Positions 1 through 9,520 of a stretch of DNA of 64,000 bases are shown here, piece by piece. The notes under the pieces are model-generated. The model was given only the letters and a program-made list of their open reading frames with translations. It was not told where the DNA came from and ran no database searches. The DNA lies in NCBI GenBank assembly GCA_041394945.1, contig JAWKHH010000001.1, positions 930,001 to 994,000 on the forward strand. The letters run 5' to 3'. Each line of letters opens with the position of its first letter. The first letter of the stretch is position 1. The translations under genes and the position numbers were made by a program. The stretch is from Bryobacteraceae bacterium. Lineage in GTDB: Bacteria > Acidobacteriota > Terriglobia > Bryobacterales > Bryobacteraceae.

Positions 1-188
1 ATCGCAACAGTCGCAAGGACTATCGGTAGGTAATGTCTCCAGCTACCTCTTGTCCCGGCCATTAATGTTGCCTCTGCACCTCACGATGTCGGAATGTCGA
101 TGGCGACATTCGAAGCGAGAACCCGCAGTTGGTGAATTCGCAGGATCGAGAAATTTTGGACCGATCATGAATCCGGCGGTTTGGGCTA

Positions 189-1286
189 TCATCGCTTGCC
201 TTCATATCGTACGGGTAGAAGGACCGCGAACGTCATTCCCCTGTCAGGATTCACCTCTACTGTGATCGCCCCGCCATGCTGGTTAATGATCTGGTGTGCT
301 ACGGAGAGGCCGAGGCCGGTCCCAGTCTCTTTCGTCGTATAGAATGGGTCGAAGATCTTGTCGAGATCTTCTAGTGGGATACCACAACCTTCATCCTTCA
401 CCACGACCAAAACCTGCGACTCCTGCCTCTGCGCTGCTAGGGTGACCTGTCCACCCTCGGTCATGGCCTGGACCGCGTTGAGAGCCAAATTCAGAAGTAC
501 CTGCTGGATCTGTTCCGCGTCGCACTCGACCTCCGGCAAATCGGGTGCGATAGCGGTTTGGAGGCTGATTCCGCCCCTCTCCGCTATCGGGCCAGCCAGG
601 CTGATGACCGATTCGACAACCTGGTTGATGCCCACTGTCTGGATCCGAGGCGGCCGTGGCTTGGCGAAGTCGAGCAAGTTAGTCAGCAGCCGCTTAAGCC
701 GCTGGCATTCCTTTTTCATGATTCCGAAGAACTCCTGGCGCTTCTCTTCGGAGCCGGGATCCCGCTCCAAAATGTCGATCGCGCCCTCGATGCTCGCCAG
801 CGGGTTACGGATTTCATGGGCGAGGCCAGCGGATAGTTGGCCGATGGCAGAGAGACGATCAGCCCGCTTCAATTGCTCAAAGCTGTCTTGGAGGTCGCGA
901 TAGACTTTGCTCAGTTGCTCCGCGGTCTGTTGCAGCTCCTCGCGCCGCTTCCGTTCCCGGCTGGCGAGTACACCAGTCACCGCGCCGACCAAAAAGAATA
1001 CAACGATCTCGGCGTACTGGTTGGCTGAGTAGTCCGGCATCGTATGCCAGACCATCAGAATATGCGGGATGTAGCAGAGCCCCGAGCACGCGGCGGCAGC
1101 CAACCCTCCAGGCCACCCAAAGGAGATGGCGGCAAACACGATCGGCAGGTAATAGAGGCGTTGGAAGATGTTGTGCCACAGGAACAAGGATGGCGGGATC
1201 AAGTAATGCCCGGTTGTAACCAGTGCTATTCCAAGAAAAACGAACCCTATTCGGGTCCAGTCGGAGCGAGTCAATTTGGGGGGCAT
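189..1286 (-). CDS. Membrane sensor histidine kinase
   Basis: A 365-residue two-component sensor kinase. The first ~115 residues hold several hydrophobic segments and no obvious periplasmic domain, so it probably senses within the membrane. A short coiled coil follows. The HisKA H-box AHEIRNPLASIEG (about residue 157) carries the phosphorylated His. The HATPase_c domain shows the N box (LNLALNAVQA), G1 (DEGCGIP), F box (FDPFYTTK) and G2 (GTGLGLS). This is the NtrB/ZraS-like class that partners sigma54 response regulators, and one lies divergently at 2895. It starts 5 bp after the lytic transglycosylase stop, so the two are probably cotranscribed. The inducing signal is unknown. Confidence 0.9.
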   Translation of the reverse strand: MPPKLTRSDWTRIGFVFLGIALVTTGHYLIPPSLFLWHNIFQRLYYLPIVFAAISFGWPGGLAAAACSGLCYIPHILMVWHTMPDYSANQYAEIVVFFLVGAVTGVLASRERKRREELQQTAEQLSKVYRDLQDSFEQLKRADRLSAIGQLSAGLAHEIRNPLASIEGAIDILERDPGSEEKRQEFFGIMKKECQRLKRLLTNLLDFAKPRPPRIQTVGINQVVESVISLAGPIAERGGISLQTAIAPDLPEVECDAEQIQQVLLNLALNAVQAMTEGGQVTLAAQRQESQVLVVVKDEGCGIPLEDLDKIFDPFYTTKETGTGLGLSVAHQIINQHGGAITVEVNPDRGMTFAVLLPVRYEGKR

Positions 1287-1291
1287 TCTTT

Positions 1292-2275
1292 CTAAAGTCT
1301 CCCCTCAGCGCCATCGGGAGTGTCCCTCTGCGCCGAAGGTGAAAAAGGCGCAAAAACTTGCCGGGCCGCTTTAGGCTCTCTGATCGGCCCAGCCGATCCA
1401 CGGTTTCCGCCGGCAAGTTGGCGGGCAGCAAGTACTGCTGGGACGTAATCCTGGGTTTCACGCGGCAGTACGCCGAGGCGAGCAAGTCGCCAAAAATCTG
1501 CAACGCCTGTGCGCTTGATCAGGGTAGCGACACGTGCTTCGCCGGCATTGTAAGCAGCCAAGGCGAGCGCCCAGTCATCAAACCTTTCATAGAGAAATCG
1601 GAGGTAGCGAGCTGCAGCCTTTGTTGATTTGACGGGATCCGTTCGCTCATCCTTGCCCGTCGTGGACAAGCCATAGCGCGCTGCAGTTTCGGGAATGAAC
1701 TGCCACATTCCAACCGCTTCCTTCGACGAACGAGCAACCGGACTATACCCACTCTCAACCAAACCGACCCAGAGCAGGTCGACAGGCAGCCCCTCTTCAG
1801 CAAAGATTCTCTCTATCATCGGCCTGTAGAGATTCAGGCGCACCAGAGATGCCTGGAAGTGGTCACGCCCTCGTGTGTTGTAGAAACGGACGAACTCGTG
1901 GACAGCCGCTGCGTTCTCTGGCGGCACGCGGAAGGCACCCGCGTTGAAGGCTGGGGGGCCGCCTTGAATGAGTTCCGGTGGCTCACTCGCCGCGCTCTCC
2001 TTGCGGGTTGCGTCACGCCAAGACTGGAACGTGCCTTCCAATTCCGCGAATTTTGACATCCGCTCTATCTGGCCGTCCATCTCACTCGCTATGTCCTGAT
2101 GCAACAGCTCCCATGCTGGACGCTGCGCCGCGAGTGCCAGAGTGGAAATAAGCAGGACACAGGCGGCAAACCAACGTCGGCCTGGCGCCCCCCACGGCCA
2201 ACTGCCAGACTTGGCGTCCTCGGGTGGCTCAGTCCGCTCGCTGGCAATGGCAACGGAATCTTGGGTCATTGGCAT
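1292..2275 (-). CDS. Lytic transglycosylase (SLT/MltD-like)
   Basis: A 327-residue membrane-anchored murein lytic transglycosylase. A basic N-terminus precedes a hydrophobic segment around residues 33-49 (FAACVLLISTLALAA). The catalytic SLT domain occupies roughly residues 150-290, with the catalytic Glu in GLVESGYSP, followed by GMWQFIPETA and the AYNAGEARV motif typical of MltD/Slt proteins. LysM repeats found in many MltD proteins are absent. It is the first gene of a likely two-gene operon with the histidine kinase, which suggests a cell-envelope stress role, although that is inference. Confidence 0.88.
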   Translation of the reverse strand: MPMTQDSVAIASERTEPPEDAKSGSWPWGAPGRRWFAACVLLISTLALAAQRPAWELLHQDIASEMDGQIERMSKFAELEGTFQSWRDATRKESAASEPPELIQGGPPAFNAGAFRVPPENAAAVHEFVRFYNTRGRDHFQASLVRLNLYRPMIERIFAEEGLPVDLLWVGLVESGYSPVARSSKEAVGMWQFIPETAARYGLSTTGKDERTDPVKSTKAAARYLRFLYERFDDWALALAAYNAGEARVATLIKRTGVADFWRLARLGVLPRETQDYVPAVLAARQLAGGNRGSAGPIREPKAARQVFAPFSPSAQRDTPDGAEGRL

Positions 2276-2894
2276 ACGATAAGACTCAGTTCAGAATACT
2301 TGAGGTTCCGGCAAAGCAGGCAGTCAAAGCCCTGCCAGTGCAGGTACCAACTCCAAAAAGGGCAGGCAATGATGGTAGCCTGACGGTCTCGGGAACTTGC
2401 GCTTTCTTCTGGCAATCATCGAACTTGACTGCAACTGCTGCTCCAAATGCACATTGCGACGCCATCCCATTGGGTAAGGAGGACTTGCTAGGGCGCGCCT
2501 AGGACCTTACCGTTCGAGAACACCGCCGCGCCATGACTGATCCCGTACAGTCACTGCCCGAAATGGGGCACTAAGTGAACCCAAGTCTTGTACAGGGTCA
2601 GTTTCCCGGGACGCTCGATTTCCGTCCTGTTTTGCCGTGCTATTCACGCGTTGTCTGCAAGAGCCCCGGTGCCTCAAATGAGGCAGCAGTGCGTTCCCCG
2701 GCAGCGGCTGCATATGGACGCTAACCTATTGGTATCACGGAGCCACAGCGAGCGCACGGGCTTTGGAGGCCGGAATGCTTTCTGGACGCTGTGGTAGCGG
2801 CTCGTCTCCGGTCAATCCATCGGCAATGGGAGGAACGCGAAAACGAGGAGCGCTCGGCACCGGTATTTCCGCTTCACGGTGGGAAGGGTTTTCG
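2276..2894. other. Intergenic region between divergent transglycosylase and response-regulator genes
   Basis: About 620 bp with no convincing coding sequence. It must hold both divergent promoters. Imperfect GCAGGC/GCCCTGCC-type repeats occur around 2310-2370, but I could not place a clean sigma54 -24/-12 element. Confidence 0.5.
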
Positions 2895-4262
2895 ATGACG
2901 GATAGAAGGATTCTGGTTGTAGACGATGACGAGAGTTTGCGCCGCGTGACGCAGGTGCAGCTTGAACAAGAGGGATACGTCGTTTCAACGGCTCCAAACG
3001 GCAGTGCCGCGCTCGCGCTGCTGGAAAAGTCCCCGCAAGATCTTGTCATCTCGGATCTCAAGATGCCTGGCATATCCGGGCTGGATTTGTTGCGCCAGAT
3101 TCGCTCCAACTATCCAGAGATCACCGTCCTGATGATGACGGCATTTGGGTCGGTCGAAACAGCCGTCGAGGCCATGAAACTTGGTGCCTACGATTACATC
3201 ACCAAACCCGTGAACGCCGACGCATTGCGCCTTGTCGTGAGCCGAGCACTGGAACACCTGCGGCTCCGAGAAGAGGTACAGGCATTGCGCAGCAGCCTGG
3301 ATCAGAAGTACGGGTTTGAGAATGTCGTAGGGCGTTCCAAGCTTCTCCTGCGAACGCTCGACGCGGCAACCAGGGCCGCGCAAGCTGACGCAACCGTGTT
3401 GATCCGGGGAGAAACCGGGACCGGCAAAGAACTACTGGCCAAGGGAGTCCACTTCAATAGCCGCCGCAAAGACAAGCCTTTCATGACGATCAACTGCGGA
3501 GCGATTCCGAAGGAACTGCTGGAGTCCGAGCTGTTCGGGCACGTGAAAGGATCGTTTACCGGCGCCTACGCGCACAAGAAGGGCAAGGTCGAGACGGCTG
3601 ACCAGGGAACATTGTTCCTGGACGAGATTGGTGAGATGCCCCTGGAACTCCAGGTGAAAGTTCTACGTTTGATCCAGGAGCGCGAAATCGAAAAAGTTGG
3701 AGGCACGGGCCCTACTAAGGTGGACGTTCGGATTGTTGCCGCTACCCACCGAAACTTGCAGGCCATGATCGAAGACGGAACCTTTCGCGAAGACCTCTAC
3801 TACAGACTGAGTGTAATCCAGCTTGAGTTGCCTCCTCTAAGGGAGCGGCCGGAAGACGTAGTTGAACTTGTTCACCACTTCTTCATAAAGAGCAAGGAAA
3901 AACACAATCGACCCGACATCGTCCTGCCGGGATCGCTAATGCCGTATTTTTGCGCGTACAGATGGCCCGGTAATGTGCGCGAATTGGAAAATGTCATCGA
4001 AGGGCTGGTGGTGTTGGCGCAAGACAACGAAATCCGCGTGAACGATCTACCTGAGCCTATCCGGCGTGAGCGACCGGCGTTGGAAGCGCTTCACTTGGAT
4101 CTCCCACCCCACGGGATCAGCCTTGAAGCGGTCGAAAAGGAACTCATTCTGCGTGCCTTGAAAAAGTTCAATTGGAACCAGACCCACGCTGCTCAGTACC
4201 TGGACCTGAGTCGCAAGACCCTGATCTACCGCATGGAGAAGTATGGGCTACAGAAAGAGTGA
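2895..4262 (+). CDS. Sigma54-dependent response regulator (NtrC family)
   Basis: A 455-residue enhancer-binding response regulator. The receiver domain (residues 1-120) has the acidic pair in VVDDDE, the phosphoacceptor Asp in VISDLKMPG and the conserved Lys in ITKPV. The AAA+ domain follows with Walker A GETGTGKE, the sigma54-contacting GAFTGA-type loop (here GSFTGA) and Walker B TLFLDEIGEMP. A C-terminal Fis-type HTH (NWNQTHAAQYLDLSRKTL) ends the protein. An upstream in-frame ATG at 2763 exists, but ATG 2895 is preferred because GGAAGGG sits just upstream and the receiver domain begins there. It probably pairs with the kinase at 189-1286. Confidence 0.93.
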   Translation: MTDRRILVVDDDESLRRVTQVQLEQEGYVVSTAPNGSAALALLEKSPQDLVISDLKMPGISGLDLLRQIRSNYPEITVLMMTAFGSVETAVEAMKLGAYDYITKPVNADALRLVVSRALEHLRLREEVQALRSSLDQKYGFENVVGRSKLLLRTLDAATRAAQADATVLIRGETGTGKELLAKGVHFNSRRKDKPFMTINCGAIPKELLESELFGHVKGSFTGAYAHKKGKVETADQGTLFLDEIGEMPLELQVKVLRLIQEREIEKVGGTGPTKVDVRIVAATHRNLQAMIEDGTFREDLYYRLSVIQLELPPLRERPEDVVELVHHFFIKSKEKHNRPDIVLPGSLMPYFCAYRWPGNVRELENVIEGLVVLAQDNEIRVNDLPEPIRRERPALEALHLDLPPHGISLEAVEKELILRALKKFNWNQTHAAQYLDLSRKTLIYRMEKYGLQKE

Positions 4263-4349
4263 TCAAAAGTAAGATTGAGTATGTGAGCTGACGACCAGCT
4301 CCGATAGATGGGATCGGGCGCTGATCGCCATACTCTTCCGTTCAAGGAT

Positions 4350-4757
4350 TCACTTACCCACGTTCTTGGCCATCTCCTCATGCATCGCAGCCATTGCCCG
4401 CAATTCCTTGGCGGCATTGCGGCAGTGATTTGCGTAAAACTGACAATGCTCCGCCGTCTGTCCGGACATCGGGTGTTTGCTGCCCGCACCACCGGGATTG
4501 CGCCGGTACTCGGCGGCAAGGGCCTCGTGCTCCTTTGCCTCCGCTTCATGCTGCGCCGCCTTAGCGGCGAAGTGCCGCGCCAACTTCATGTGGTCCGCCG
4601 CGGTTTTCGCGTTGGTGACCAGCTGCTTGACCTCGCTGTTTGAAAGCAGGTCCTTGGAATCGGCCGCTACTAACCAGCCCGCCGACAAGATCAACACCAG
4701 CGCCGCCAGAATGGATGAGACGGCGAGGCGCGTGGTTTTCGAGAGTGAGTTTATCAC
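4350..4757 (-). CDS. Small secreted alpha-helical protein (unknown family), paralogue of 10566-10958
   Basis: Unknown function. A cleavable signal peptide (LAVSSILAALVLILSAGWLVAA) precedes an alpha-helical, Ala/His/Glu-rich mature region that contains two Cys near the C-terminus (EHCQFYANHCRNA). I chose GTG at 4757 because AGGAG lies at 4766-4770, 8 bp upstream; the ATG at 4796 would add residues before the signal peptide. The protein aligns along its whole mature length with the product of 10566-10958, sharing VKxLVxNAKTAxDHMKLA, EHxxLAAEYRRNP and AAKExRAMAAxHEEMA. The conserved His/Cys pattern could bind metal or heme, but this is speculation. Confidence 0.8.
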   Translation of the reverse strand: MINSLSKTTRLAVSSILAALVLILSAGWLVAADSKDLLSNSEVKQLVTNAKTAADHMKLARHFAAKAAQHEAEAKEHEALAAEYRRNPGGAGSKHPMSGQTAEHCQFYANHCRNAAKELRAMAAMHEEMAKNVGK

Positions 4758-5084
4758 GCTTGATTCTCCTTTCGTGTCCGTTCCGCTCATCAACATGGTG
4801 AGCCATCTACGACCCCTGATAGTATCGCAGGCCTCACGACGTACGTCCAGAGGTTTGGACTTCCAGCAGTGTCTTCTCTCCGGTCTTGCGTAACAGACGG
4901 TTGCACCCGACTTGGGAGCGGATCTTTCGGGCGAGGCTTTGGCGCATATGAGGCAGCGTGGCGGCTCAAAGAATGCCAGGCCCGTGCGCGTGATTCCTTC
5001 GTGGACCCCAAACTGCTACATCTACGGCGACCGGATCCCCACGCAGGATCGCTTGTGCGGGGGCTCATGGTCTGACAAACGACG

Positions 5085-5600
5085 ATGACCCGCAAACGGC
5101 ACCGCATCGAGCTCACGCGCAGAGAACTCTTCCAGGTATGGGGCGCGTTAGGCACACTCGCCGCATTTGGAGTCTTCTCCCTCTGGTGGCACGAAAAACA
5201 GCACGAGGGGCCGCCGACAGTTGCAGTGCGGGAGGACCTGCGAGTTCCGCTCGCCAGCCTCGAGAAAGGCAAGCTGTACGTCTTCTCTTCTGTCCTCAAT
5301 AGCCCAGAGGCTGTCAAGTTCACCGTCCAGCGACAGAGTGCCGAATCGATTCAAGTAGCCTTCGCGTCCTGCCGGCGATGCTACAGGAAGGGCTCATCTG
5401 CGCGCGGAAACGAAGTAATTTGCGGCCATTGCAACGATTCGATGAGGGTAACGGGAATAGATGAGAAGTTGAGCACGGCAAAGGACTGCACGCGAATCCG
5501 CCTCCCATATTCGATGGAACAAGGTGATCTCGTTGTCTACAAGCGGACTATACGTGAGCAGTTCGAACGTTGGTTCCTGCGCGTCCTTGAGGAGAAGTGA
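5085..5600 (+). CDS. DUF2318-like Fe-S/metal-binding membrane-anchored protein
   Basis: A 171-residue protein with one N-terminal membrane segment (LFQVWGALGTLAAFGVFSLWW) and an extracytoplasmic domain. The paired motifs SCRRCYRKG and CGHC and a later Cys (KDC) match the DUF2318 family, which is usually linked to iron or copper uptake membrane proteins. Residues 60-75 (LYVFSSVLNSPEAVKF) form the beta-rich region before the motifs. The transporter genes usually found next to this family are absent downstream, so the operon may be truncated. Confidence 0.75.
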   Translation: MTRKRHRIELTRRELFQVWGALGTLAAFGVFSLWWHEKQHEGPPTVAVREDLRVPLASLEKGKLYVFSSVLNSPEAVKFTVQRQSAESIQVAFASCRRCYRKGSSARGNEVICGHCNDSMRVTGIDEKLSTAKDCTRIRLPYSMEQGDLVVYKRTIREQFERWFLRVLEEK

Positions 5601-6086
5601 CCATGCCGCACGAGATTCCCTGTTGGCGGGGGCCAGCCTTAGGGCGAGGCGTCTGTTTTGTGAATTGCACTGGAACCTCCCGAGGTTTGCACTTGTTGCC
5701 AGACATCGGCCGCATTGACCCAAAACGGTCCGATCATGGCATATCGTGACCACGAATTTGGCTTGCCTCGGCCAACCGAGTGGCCGTTGCATGGTACACC
5801 GGCGCCGATGACAAGCCCCGAATCTTTGCCGCCTTCTAGGCTAGGCTAGAGGCTAGAGAAAGCTGACGGGGTGAACTTTTCGAAGCCTGTTCTTGTCGAC
5901 TCCGGGACACCCTAGAGGGGTGTGTGGCGTCGGTGCTTCTTCCCGACCGGGGAGCAGTCGTGAGTTGGATCGCCAAGAAATCAGCTGGCGTGGGCGATGT
6001 GATGATCCGGCGAGTGTCGGCCGATGGCCGCCGCGGGGCAGCCTATCCACTGTGATGTCCCTCGGTATCGGCTGGTGAACGTGAGA
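5601..6086. other. Gene-free stretch with short repeats
   Basis: No supported gene. It contains a short degenerate tandem repeat of CTAGG/CTAGA units around 5836-5857 and a small hairpin, ACACCC-TAGAG-GGGTGT, near 5907-5923, which could be a weak terminator. A 48-codon reading frame directly after the DUF2318 stop (ATG 5603) matches no family I recognise. Confidence 0.4.
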
Positions 6087-7382
6087 TCAGCCTCCTGGTC
6101 CGGCGGAGTTCGCCGGCAGGAGTTGGACCGCTCTGGTGATCTTGTCAAGCACGCGGTGGTCGGCGCCGAAGCGGCAGATCGCATCGCAGTGCTGGGCCAG
6201 GTCAGAGAAGAGTAGATAGGAGGGCTGTGGGCGATTCGCCGCGACGAACGACGGACGTTTGAGTTGCGCGACCACTTCCTTCTCACGGCTGTCTGGCACG
6301 ACCAGACACAGCCTCGTCTGGTGATCGGGTAGCGCCAGGGCCAGGTCGCTCAGCCTCAGAATGCCGGAATAGATCGAGGTGCTTTTCTCGACTTCGAACG
6401 CGCAGACGATGCGACTCGCGTTCCTCTCCAGCCACAGGATGTCGATCAGCTCGATTGTCCCCACAACGTCGCTATCCAAGCCCAGTGAAGGCAGCCCGGG
6501 AACACACATCGCCGAGAGTTGATTGCCCGCGAAGCATTTGCCGCGATCGTTGACCGCAACGAAGACCTCGTAGCCCAGCGAGTTGCCGATCCTGCAAAGG
6601 AGATACTGCATCTGCGTATGGGCCTGATCTTGTTTAAGGTCGTCTTCAACTTCAAGGTGGCGTCGTTTTCGCAAGCTCTCCACTTTCTTCCGCTCGACCT
6701 GGAGAACCAGATCCGCATTCTCTTCAACGACGAGCTTCCCGGCCCCCACCTCGAACAGCAGGCCTGAAATCGCCCCGAGGTCTTTTGAAAAAACCTGACG
6801 GAACTGTTCATTGACTTGCAGGATGAGTTCGCGCATGTCGAGGTAGCTCGTCCATGAACCGAGTTTGTACTTCGTCCCGAACAGCAGATTGAAGCCGTTG
6901 AGCATCGCCGTGTTGAACGGAGGGATCAAGGTGGGGTGCAGAAAATAGAGGATGTTGGCAACAGCAGGCCCGAGGCCCTTAATGTTCAGCTCTGCCAAAC
7001 GAACGATCTCTCGAAGTAGTTGATCCTCACGGGAAGCAGAAAGGCAGTTGTCGAGGAACTGCCCGAACGCCCGCTTATTCGCATCGCTCTCATAGATATC
7101 GGGTATCCGCAGCTTCGGCTTCCAATAGAACGCATGCGCCGCTCCCTCGAAGACCTGCTTTTGCTCGGTGATGCAGTTGAGCACGAATTCCAGCGACGAA
7201 CCGCGGAAGTCATTGCCAAACCGGCCAGCCCGGATGTCGTCGACGACCTGCTCGACACCGCGCCGAATGCTTCGAAAGGCCTTGAGCCGGTCGGCGCCAT
7301 TGACGAACCAGGTCTGGAACACGGACTCAGGATCTTGCCGGTAAGCCTCAACGATATTGAGAAAACGGTCTTCTTGGAGCAT
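6087..7382 (-). CDS. Helix-hairpin-helix protein with nuclease-like C-terminal domain
   Basis: About 431 residues, not assigned to a named family. The middle contains a helix-hairpin-helix/GPD-like signature (LNIKGLGPAVANILYFLHP, then PPFNTAMLNGFN) resembling DNA glycosylase or HhH restriction proteins. The C-terminal third has IDILWLERNASRIVCAFEVEKSTSIYSG, a pattern of Asp followed by Glu-x-Glu as in divergent PD-(D/E)XK predicted endonucleases. An adjacent GTG at 7385 is an equally possible start. It stands alone. A solitary restriction-type or repair nuclease is the best guess. Confidence 0.72.
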   Translation of the reverse strand: MLQEDRFLNIVEAYRQDPESVFQTWFVNGADRLKAFRSIRRGVEQVVDDIRAGRFGNDFRGSSLEFVLNCITEQKQVFEGAAHAFYWKPKLRIPDIYESDANKRAFGQFLDNCLSASREDQLLREIVRLAELNIKGLGPAVANILYFLHPTLIPPFNTAMLNGFNLLFGTKYKLGSWTSYLDMRELILQVNEQFRQVFSKDLGAISGLLFEVGAGKLVVEENADLVLQVERKKVESLRKRRHLEVEDDLKQDQAHTQMQYLLCRIGNSLGYEVFVAVNDRGKCFAGNQLSAMCVPGLPSLGLDSDVVGTIELIDILWLERNASRIVCAFEVEKSTSIYSGILRLSDLALALPDHQTRLCLVVPDSREKEVVAQLKRPSFVAANRPQPSYLLFSDLAQHCDAICRFGADHRVLDKITRAVQLLPANSAGPGG

Positions 7383-7385
7383 CAC

Positions 7386-8249
7386 TTACCGGCCAAACCC
7401 ACAGTATATGCGCTTTCGATAGGGGAACTCACCCTCGCGCTTCGTCTCACGCACTGCCAATTCCACTCCAGACAACGCTGCCCGAAATCGCGCAGTACTG
7501 CCTCCGATGGGACACAGACGATCTGAAGCGAGAGTCCAGAGGCGACAGCGTTGCCTAGCAAGCTCAATCGATCTGCCATCAATGGGCCGCTCGACCGATT
7601 GTGGGCCGTAGTTTGCAAGGGTTCCAATGTGTGCCCGATCTTGAGGTGCGCTGTCGGGGCGGCGTGCGTGATCTGAACCGCCCTGCGGCTTTCCTCCGGA
7701 CCGCTTGGGCGCTTAGGGTGGTCGGTCCCCTCCGAGCCGGCCACCCGGCCCTTGGTTTGAGAGGGAAGTGAGTTCCGGGAAGGGAGAACTTCTTTGTATC
7801 GCAGAACCAGGTGCTGGCCACTGCGGCATTCTTGTCCGCGCGCACTACCCTTGAAGCCTGTGGATCTCGGCGCAAGCGAAAGACCCAAACTCGGGTGGAA
7901 GGAGATGTCGTCGGCTTCGAAATGGGCTTCATGGGTGCAGGTGACAACAGTGACGCCAGCGCTGGCGAAAAGAACCTCTTTGCCTTTACACCCGACGGTC
8001 AGCTCAAGTTCAAGCTGAAGCTGAGCGAAGCGCAGGTTGGGATTCCGCCTCGCTAACGTCAGGTGTTGTCGGACTGTGCCCGGGGAGGAAGGCAGGCGTC
8101 CTACCTCCCCCCTCCGTTGTTCCCCATGCGAAGGCAAGTGAGAGACCCCGGATGACCGGGACACTGGCGCCACGGCAGTGCCACGGCTCAATCCGCGTAG
8201 CGAGTTGAATACCTTTTGACGTGAAACAGATCGTGAAGGAAGACAGGAT
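7386..8249. other. Long stretch without a convincing gene
   Basis: About 860 bp. Open frames exist on both strands, but their composition looks non-coding and none shows a recognisable domain. It may be remnant DNA upstream of the broken gene at 8250. Confidence 0.4.
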
Positions 8250-9113
8250 ATGCGCGTGGTCGTGATTTCCAGTGGTTGCCTCAGCGGTGAATGGATGCTG
8301 GCAGAATCCTTGGCCGAAGAGCTGGGGCACCGGTGCATCGACTCAGCAGTCGTCGTCGAAAGAGCGGCAGCGTGGGGAGCGCCCCACGCTGAGCTCTGGC
8401 AAGCCCTCTTAGAACCACCGACGCCACTAGGCCGTCTTCTGCACAAGAGACGGGTTCATTTGACTCTTCTACAGACCGCTCTTCTGGAGGAAATCCGTGT
8501 GGGAGATGCCATCTGCTACGGCAACCTTGGCGAACTCCTTCCGACCTCCAAAGGTCACACATTGACACATTGCGCGTTCGCGTCATTGCACCGATCGAGT
8601 TCCAAGTCAGCTTGCTTGGGCGTCACTGAAGCTCAGCAGCAACGAGGCACTCACCTACATCCGGAGCATGGACCGCAAAAGAGAAATGTGGCTTCGCTAC
8701 GCCTACGGCGCCAACTGGCGTGAGCTTTGCGCGAGGACATGGCGTTCAATATCGAGGGCATCGACGTTCACGAAGCAGGCAATGCCATCGCGGATCACGC
8801 AAGCCAACCGCCCGGCGTTGCGCGCGACAGCGAGGAGCAAACCATGCTGGCCGATTTGGCACTGGCTAGCGAGATCAAGGTAACACTTGCTCTCGACTCC
8901 TTGACGGCACATCTGAATCTCGATGAGGAGGCGGACGGCGGCCTCGTTCGGATTCGCGGAAGCGTTTCAACTATGCAGGAACTGGTTGAAGTCCAGGGCC
9001 TGTCCCGGCGTGTTCCTGGCGTACTGGATCTTGACATTGAGGAGGTCGCAATCGGCAATCCCGAGATTCTCTCGTTCCTTTCCGACGAAACACCTCAGGA
9101 TGGACGGCGGTGA
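8250..9113 (+). pseudogene. Cytidylate-kinase-like protein with C-terminal BON domain, frameshifted
   Basis: The first ~100 codons (MRVVVISSGCLSGEWMLAESL) resemble the P-loop-like start of cytidylate-kinase-like proteins. The homology continues in other frames: TLRVRVIAPIEFQVS in frame 2 near 8564, KLSSNEALTYIRSMDRKREM in frame 1 near 8626, and MAFNIEGIDVHEAGNAIADH back in the original frame from 8727. The last part resembles a BON domain (IKVTLALDSLTAH, VRIRGSVST). Three successive -1 shifts return the frame to the start. The gene is either decayed or affected by sequencing indels. ATG 8250 is preceded by GGAAGACAGGAT. Confidence 0.62.
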
Positions 9114-9516
9114 GCCGCTCGTGGGGCGGGGCTGTCGGCCGGCCTGGGCTTGTCTGATGGTGGGGCTCATACTCTGCTACGTAATCGTGTATTCCCTCAC
9201 GATTGGCAAACTAACCTCGACCTTGGCAACGTTCCTGTTTCCCGAAGCCCACACAGTGGGCACCCTCGTAGGGATCGTTACGGATACGCGGTGCGATCGT
9301 CATCATGTCATTTCGGAAGCCACACCAAGCGGCGTCTGTGCGCGGTCGTGCGTCAGGCTCGGACGCAAATACGCCCTACTTGCCGGCAAAGACCTCCATG
9401 TCTTCAGCGATCAACGGACACCCGAGAGATTTGCCGGCCAGAACGTCAGAATTGCCGGCGCGCTTGACATGGCGACGAAGACGTTGGAGATCGAGTCGAT
9501 CATGCTCGTGTCGTGA
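9100..9516 (+). CDS. Secreted/membrane-anchored hypothetical protein (OB-like)
   Basis: A 138-residue protein with a hydrophobic segment (ACLMVGLILCYVIVYSL) followed by an extracytoplasmic domain: GTLVGIVTDTRCD, CARSCVRLGRKYALLAG and FAGQNVRIAGALDMATKTLEIESI. This layout (a Cys after VTDT, a paired CARSC, then a beta strand ending in an EIESI-like segment) is common in small acidobacterial periplasmic proteins of unknown role. The start ATG 9100 overlaps the end of the BON frame by 14 bp. ATG 9157 is an alternative. Confidence 0.65.
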   Translation: MDGGEPLVGRGCRPAWACLMVGLILCYVIVYSLTIGKLTSTLATFLFPEAHTVGTLVGIVTDTRCDRHHVISEATPSGVCARSCVRLGRKYALLAGKDLHVFSDQRTPERFAGQNVRIAGALDMATKTLEIESIMLVS

Positions 9517-9520
9517 TCCG

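Noticed and set aside
877..1503. A 208-codon frame overlapping the histidine kinase
   Set aside because: Out-of-frame shadow of a well-supported kinase gene.
2763..2894. Longer start for the response regulator
   Set aside because: The extra 44 residues precede the receiver domain. ATG 2895 has a ribosome binding site.
7794..8056. Two short plus-strand frames of 74-81 codons
   Set aside because: Weak coding signal, no RBS or family; left in the unassigned stretch.
7382..8446. A 354-codon minus-strand frame
   Set aside because: Low-quality composition with no domain, partly antisense to the cytidylate-kinase-like gene.
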